Shown piece after piece: positions 4,122 to 6,240 of a stretch of 6,240 bases of DNA. The stretch comes from Planctomycetota bacterium (GTDB lineage: Bacteria; Planctomycetota; SBBH01; JACQRN01). Below the pieces are notes generated by a model. That model had not been told where the DNA came from and ran no database searches. It saw only the letters and a list, made by a program, of their open reading frames with translations. The stretch spans positions 1 to 6,240 of the forward strand of contig JACQRN010000302.1 in NCBI GenBank assembly GCA_016206515.1. The letters are read 5' to 3'. Position 1 is the stretch's first letter, and every line of letters starts with the position of its first letter. The position numbers were made by a program, and so were the translations under genes.

Positions 4122-5144
4122 ATGAGCGGACGGCAAGGGTGTCGGGGTTCAACGCTTCTCGTGGCGGTCGTGGCGATGATCGGCCTGTCGGCGGCGTGTT
4201 TGGCGTACTACGGGCTGACCAACGTCCACGCCAGCGAGAACGCCAACCGCGAGTCGCTCGCGCGCGCCATGACGATCGCGGAGGCGGGCGCGAACGCCTC
4301 CGTGCGCGCCATCGCCAACGGGGAGACCGGGAACCTCGGCGTGACGGAGTTCGACGACGGGCAATACGAGGTCGCCGTCACGGACAACGGGGATAACACC
4401 TACACCTTGCGGGCAACCGGCACCTACGCGAGCGCCTCCCGCACGATCGAGGTCGACGTCGCCACCCCCTCGCTGAGCGCGATCGTCCGGGGCGCGATCA
4501 CGGCCCGCGCGAGCATCGACACGCTTGGATCCCTCATCGTCGACGGGCGCGACTACAACGCCGCGGGGGTTCTCGTGGACGCCGGGACCTATGGCATCAG
4601 CACGCCCGGGGATTTCGACCAGGGAGGTTCCTCCAAGATCGGCGGGCAGGGGGCGGCCCCCGCCAGGCCGGCGCTCCCGAACTCGTACGAGGAGTTCGCC
4701 GATCCGCCGTACCCGAGCACCCCCGAGGAGGTGTTCGGCCTCGCCGAAGGGGACCTCGACTCGATCAAGACCGACGTCCCGCCGACGTTCCCGCTCGACA
4801 ACGAGATCTACTACTACACGGGGGATCTGATTGACGCGACGATCGAGGGGAGCGGCATCCTGATCGTCCACAACGACACCGGGACGGCGCTGTTGAAAAA
4901 CCTTCAGGGGGGGCTTTTCACCGGGATCATCATCGCCGACGACATCCAGCACATCCACAACGACATCCTCGGGGCGATCATGCACCTGTCGGACACCTCC
5001 TCCGGCAACTGCATCGGGAACGGGAGCGGACGGGTCCGGTACAGTTCGGAGGTGATCGCGGCGCTCGCCGGCACCGGCGTCCAGGGGCTGTTCCCGGTCC
5101 GGAACTGCTGGCGGAACGTGACGTTCGACGCCGGGGGGGAGTAA
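4122..5144 (+). CDS. PilX-like pilin-family protein, first of two tandem
   Basis: The product has 340 residues. A short leader ends at G9, then STLLVAVVAMIGLSAACLAYYGL (10-32) forms the membrane helix, followed by ENANRESLARAMTIAEAGANAS (39-60), the amphipathic AEAG segment typical of PilX N-terminal domains. As in PilX proteins, the Glu at mature position 5 is absent (V14). DNGDNTYTLRATGTY (88-102) is a motif familiar in this family, shared with the next gene. The rest looks like an exposed beta-rich domain, with a Pro-rich linker around 176-203 and GIIIADDIQHIHNDILGAIM at 268-287. Cys297 and Cys329 could form a disulfide. The frame is open further upstream, but ATG 4122 follows seven G (4110-4116) at good spacing and directly precedes the leader. 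The 3' end carries another run of seven G before TAA. Probable role: minor pilus component or adhesin-like surface protein. Confidence 0.88.
   Translation: MSGRQGCRGSTLLVAVVAMIGLSAACLAYYGLTNVHASENANRESLARAMTIAEAGANASVRAIANGETGNLGVTEFDDGQYEVAVTDNGDNTYTLRATGTYASASRTIEVDVATPSLSAIVRGAITARASIDTLGSLIVDGRDYNAAGVLVDAGTYGISTPGDFDQGGSSKIGGQGAAPARPALPNSYEEFADPPYPSTPEEVFGLAEGDLDSIKTDVPPTFPLDNEIYYYTGDLIDATIEGSGILIVHNDTGTALLKNLQGGLFTGIIIADDIQHIHNDILGAIMHLSDTSSGNCIGNGSGRVRYSSEVIAALAGTGVQGLFPVRNCWRNVTFDAGGE
5133..5139 (+). other. Run of seven G serving as ribosome site and possible slip site
   Basis: GGGGGGG followed by AGTAATG lies at the end of the first PilX-like gene. It is the Shine-Dalgarno region of the second gene, whose ATG (5144-5146) overlaps the TAA stop (5142-5144) by one base. 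The reading phase is GCC GGG GGG GAG TAA. A -1 slip, or one extra G, gives GGG GGG GGA GTA ATG and enters the frame of the second gene. Confidence 0.6.
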
Positions 5145-6240
5145 TGCGCAGGCGCGTCGTGAGGTACGCCGGCTCCCGTAGGAGACACAACCAGACCGGC
5201 TCGGTCATGATGGTTGCGCTTGTGGCCATGATCGGCCTGTCGGCGGCGTGCTTGGCGTACTACGGCTTGACGACCACCCAGATGAACGAGAACGCGGGAC
5301 GGGAGTACACGCAGCGCGCCCTGTGGCTCGCGGAGGCGGGCGTGAGCGCCGCGATCCAGGACCTCAACGGGGGCGGGGAAGGGAACCTCTCCGCGGATCT
5401 CGGCGACGGGACATACGAGACGGTGGTCGTCGACAACGGCGACGGGACGTCGACCCTGACGAGCACCGGGACCTACCAGGGAACCTTCCGCGTGCTGGAG
5501 ACGAACATCGAGCCGACCACCTCTTCCGTCTTCACGCACTCCCTGTTCAGCGACGAGACCCTCACCCTGAACGGCAACATCCTGACCGACAGCTACGACT
5601 CCTCGCTCGGGACGTACGCGAGCCAGGCGACGAACACGATCTCCTGGGGCGGAGGGAGCTTCTCCTACGCCAATGCGAACGGGGATGCCGGGTCGAACGA
5701 CTCGATCGACATCAACGGGAGCACCGCGGTCATGGGGGACGCCGTGGCCGGGCCCGATGGGTCGGTCGATCTCAACGGGAACGTCCATGTCGAGGGGCTC
5801 GTGGAGAACCTCACCACCACGACGGAACTCGAGCCGGTCACGATCACCTACCCCTCATCGAACGACAACGCGAACGTCGGGGTCAGCGGGGTCGACAAGC
5901 TCCAAACGAACAACAGCGACGTCACGATGTCCGGCGGCATCTATCACCTCACCCAGATCAAGGTGAACGGCAACGGGAACATCCTGATCACCGGCGACTC
6001 GACCCTCTACCTCACCGAGGGGATGCAAGTGAACGGGAACGGCCAGTTGCTCATCTCCCCGGGCGTGAAGGTGACGATCTATACGGCGGGTAAGATCCAC
6101 ATCAACGGCAACTCCTTCGTGAACGCCGACCAGCAGGCGACCGACCTGACCATCTATTCCAGCGTCGTGGGCAGCGGATCCGGCAGCGCCGTGCACATCA
6201 ACGGGAACGCGGACTTCAGCGGGGCGATCTACGCCCCGAC
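5144..6240 (+). CDS. PilX-like pilin-family protein with NGN repeats, second of two tandem (3' partial)
   Basis: The frame is open from ATG 5144 to the right edge, giving 365 complete codons and no stop. A basic leader (RRR at 2-4, RRRH at 12-15) ends at G19, followed by the hydrophobic helix SVMMVALVAMIGLSAACLAY (20-39) and the segment ENAGREYTQRALWLAEAGVS (49-68) typical of PilX N-terminal domains. Mature position 5 is V24, not Glu. DNGDGTSTLTSTGTY (97-111) matches the same motif in the preceding gene. From residue 142 on, a short motif of hydrophobic residue plus NGN or NGS recurs (142, 190, 210, 274, 296, 320, 352) in beta-rich sequence, ending at SGAIYAP. I recall this C-terminal layout from pilus-associated proteins annotated as DUF7305; that match is unverified. 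The start overlaps the previous stop as TAATG, so translation is coupled. Confidence 0.9.
   Translation, partial: MRRRVVRYAGSRRRHNQTGSVMMVALVAMIGLSAACLAYYGLTTTQMNENAGREYTQRALWLAEAGVSAAIQDLNGGGEGNLSADLGDGTYETVVVDNGDGTSTLTSTGTYQGTFRVLETNIEPTTSSVFTHSLFSDETLTLNGNILTDSYDSSLGTYASQATNTISWGGGSFSYANANGDAGSNDSIDINGSTAVMGDAVAGPDGSVDLNGNVHVEGLVENLTTTTELEPVTITYPSSNDNANVGVSGVDKLQTNNSDVTMSGGIYHLTQIKVNGNGNILITGDSTLYLTEGMQVNGNGQLLISPGVKVTIYTAGKIHINGNSFVNADQQATDLTIYSSVVGSGSGSAVHINGNADFSGAIYAP

Noticed and set aside
3757..4152. N-terminal extension of the PilV-like gene
   Set aside because: It lacks coding-type third positions, contains the promoter and hairpin, and would bury a prepilin leader inside the protein.
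5248..6093. Rightward open frame of 281 codons
   Set aside because: It lies inside the second PilX-like gene in another frame and is an Arg/Gly/Asp-rich shadow.

Overview
This is a high-GC bacterial window in which nearly every codon of the real genes ends in G or C. It holds two ordinary housekeeping genes (rpmH, gltX), a cluster of pilin-like genes, and several short palindromic repeats placed at gene ends. No gene in it is diagnostic of a phylum. The L34 variant, the small basic gene that follows it where rnpA might be expected, the acidic 'DDDGD' loop in a minor pilin, and the PERSRR-coding repeat together suggest an uncultured-type environmental bacterium outside the Proteobacteria, possibly Planctomycetota or a related group. 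That placement is a low-confidence inference.

Layout from left to right. Positions 1-51 hold the first 17 codons of an unidentified leftward gene. rpmH (131-277) and a 37-residue basic protein gene (295-408) run rightward from a promoter with a perfect TATAAT. gltX (1911-445) runs leftward and converges on them. A divergent small gene (2054-2482) encodes a Cys-rich N-terminus that looks zinc-binding and a Pro/Ala-rich tail. It converges on a two-gene leftward operon of type IV pilin-like / pseudopilin-like proteins: a PilV-type gene (3756-3301) followed by a PilW/GspJ-type gene (3290-2673), with a good sigma-70 type promoter upstream. Across a 365-base divergent region, two rightward PilX-like genes follow: a complete one (4122-5144), and one that overlaps its stop codon and runs off the right edge (5144-6240+).

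How the genes work together. The four prepilin-like proteins look like a minor-pilin set for a type IV pilus or type II secretion filament. None of the motor, secretin or prepilin peptidase genes is in the window, so the machinery must lie elsewhere. gltX and rpmH serve translation and have no evident link to the pilins.

The most unusual content is in the repeats. A 44-base element with the GTAG...CTAC ends and paired hairpins expected of a REPIN (two inverted REP sequences) lies at the rpmH-side/gltX convergent junction and supplies the stop codons of both genes. A second copy, in opposite orientation and identical base for base, lies at the other convergent junction but is split by exactly 129 bases of other hairpins. 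A different palindromic repeat encodes part of the leader peptide of the PilW/GspJ-like prepilin. A run of seven G at the end of the first PilX-like gene is placed so that a single -1 slip would fuse it in frame to the second.
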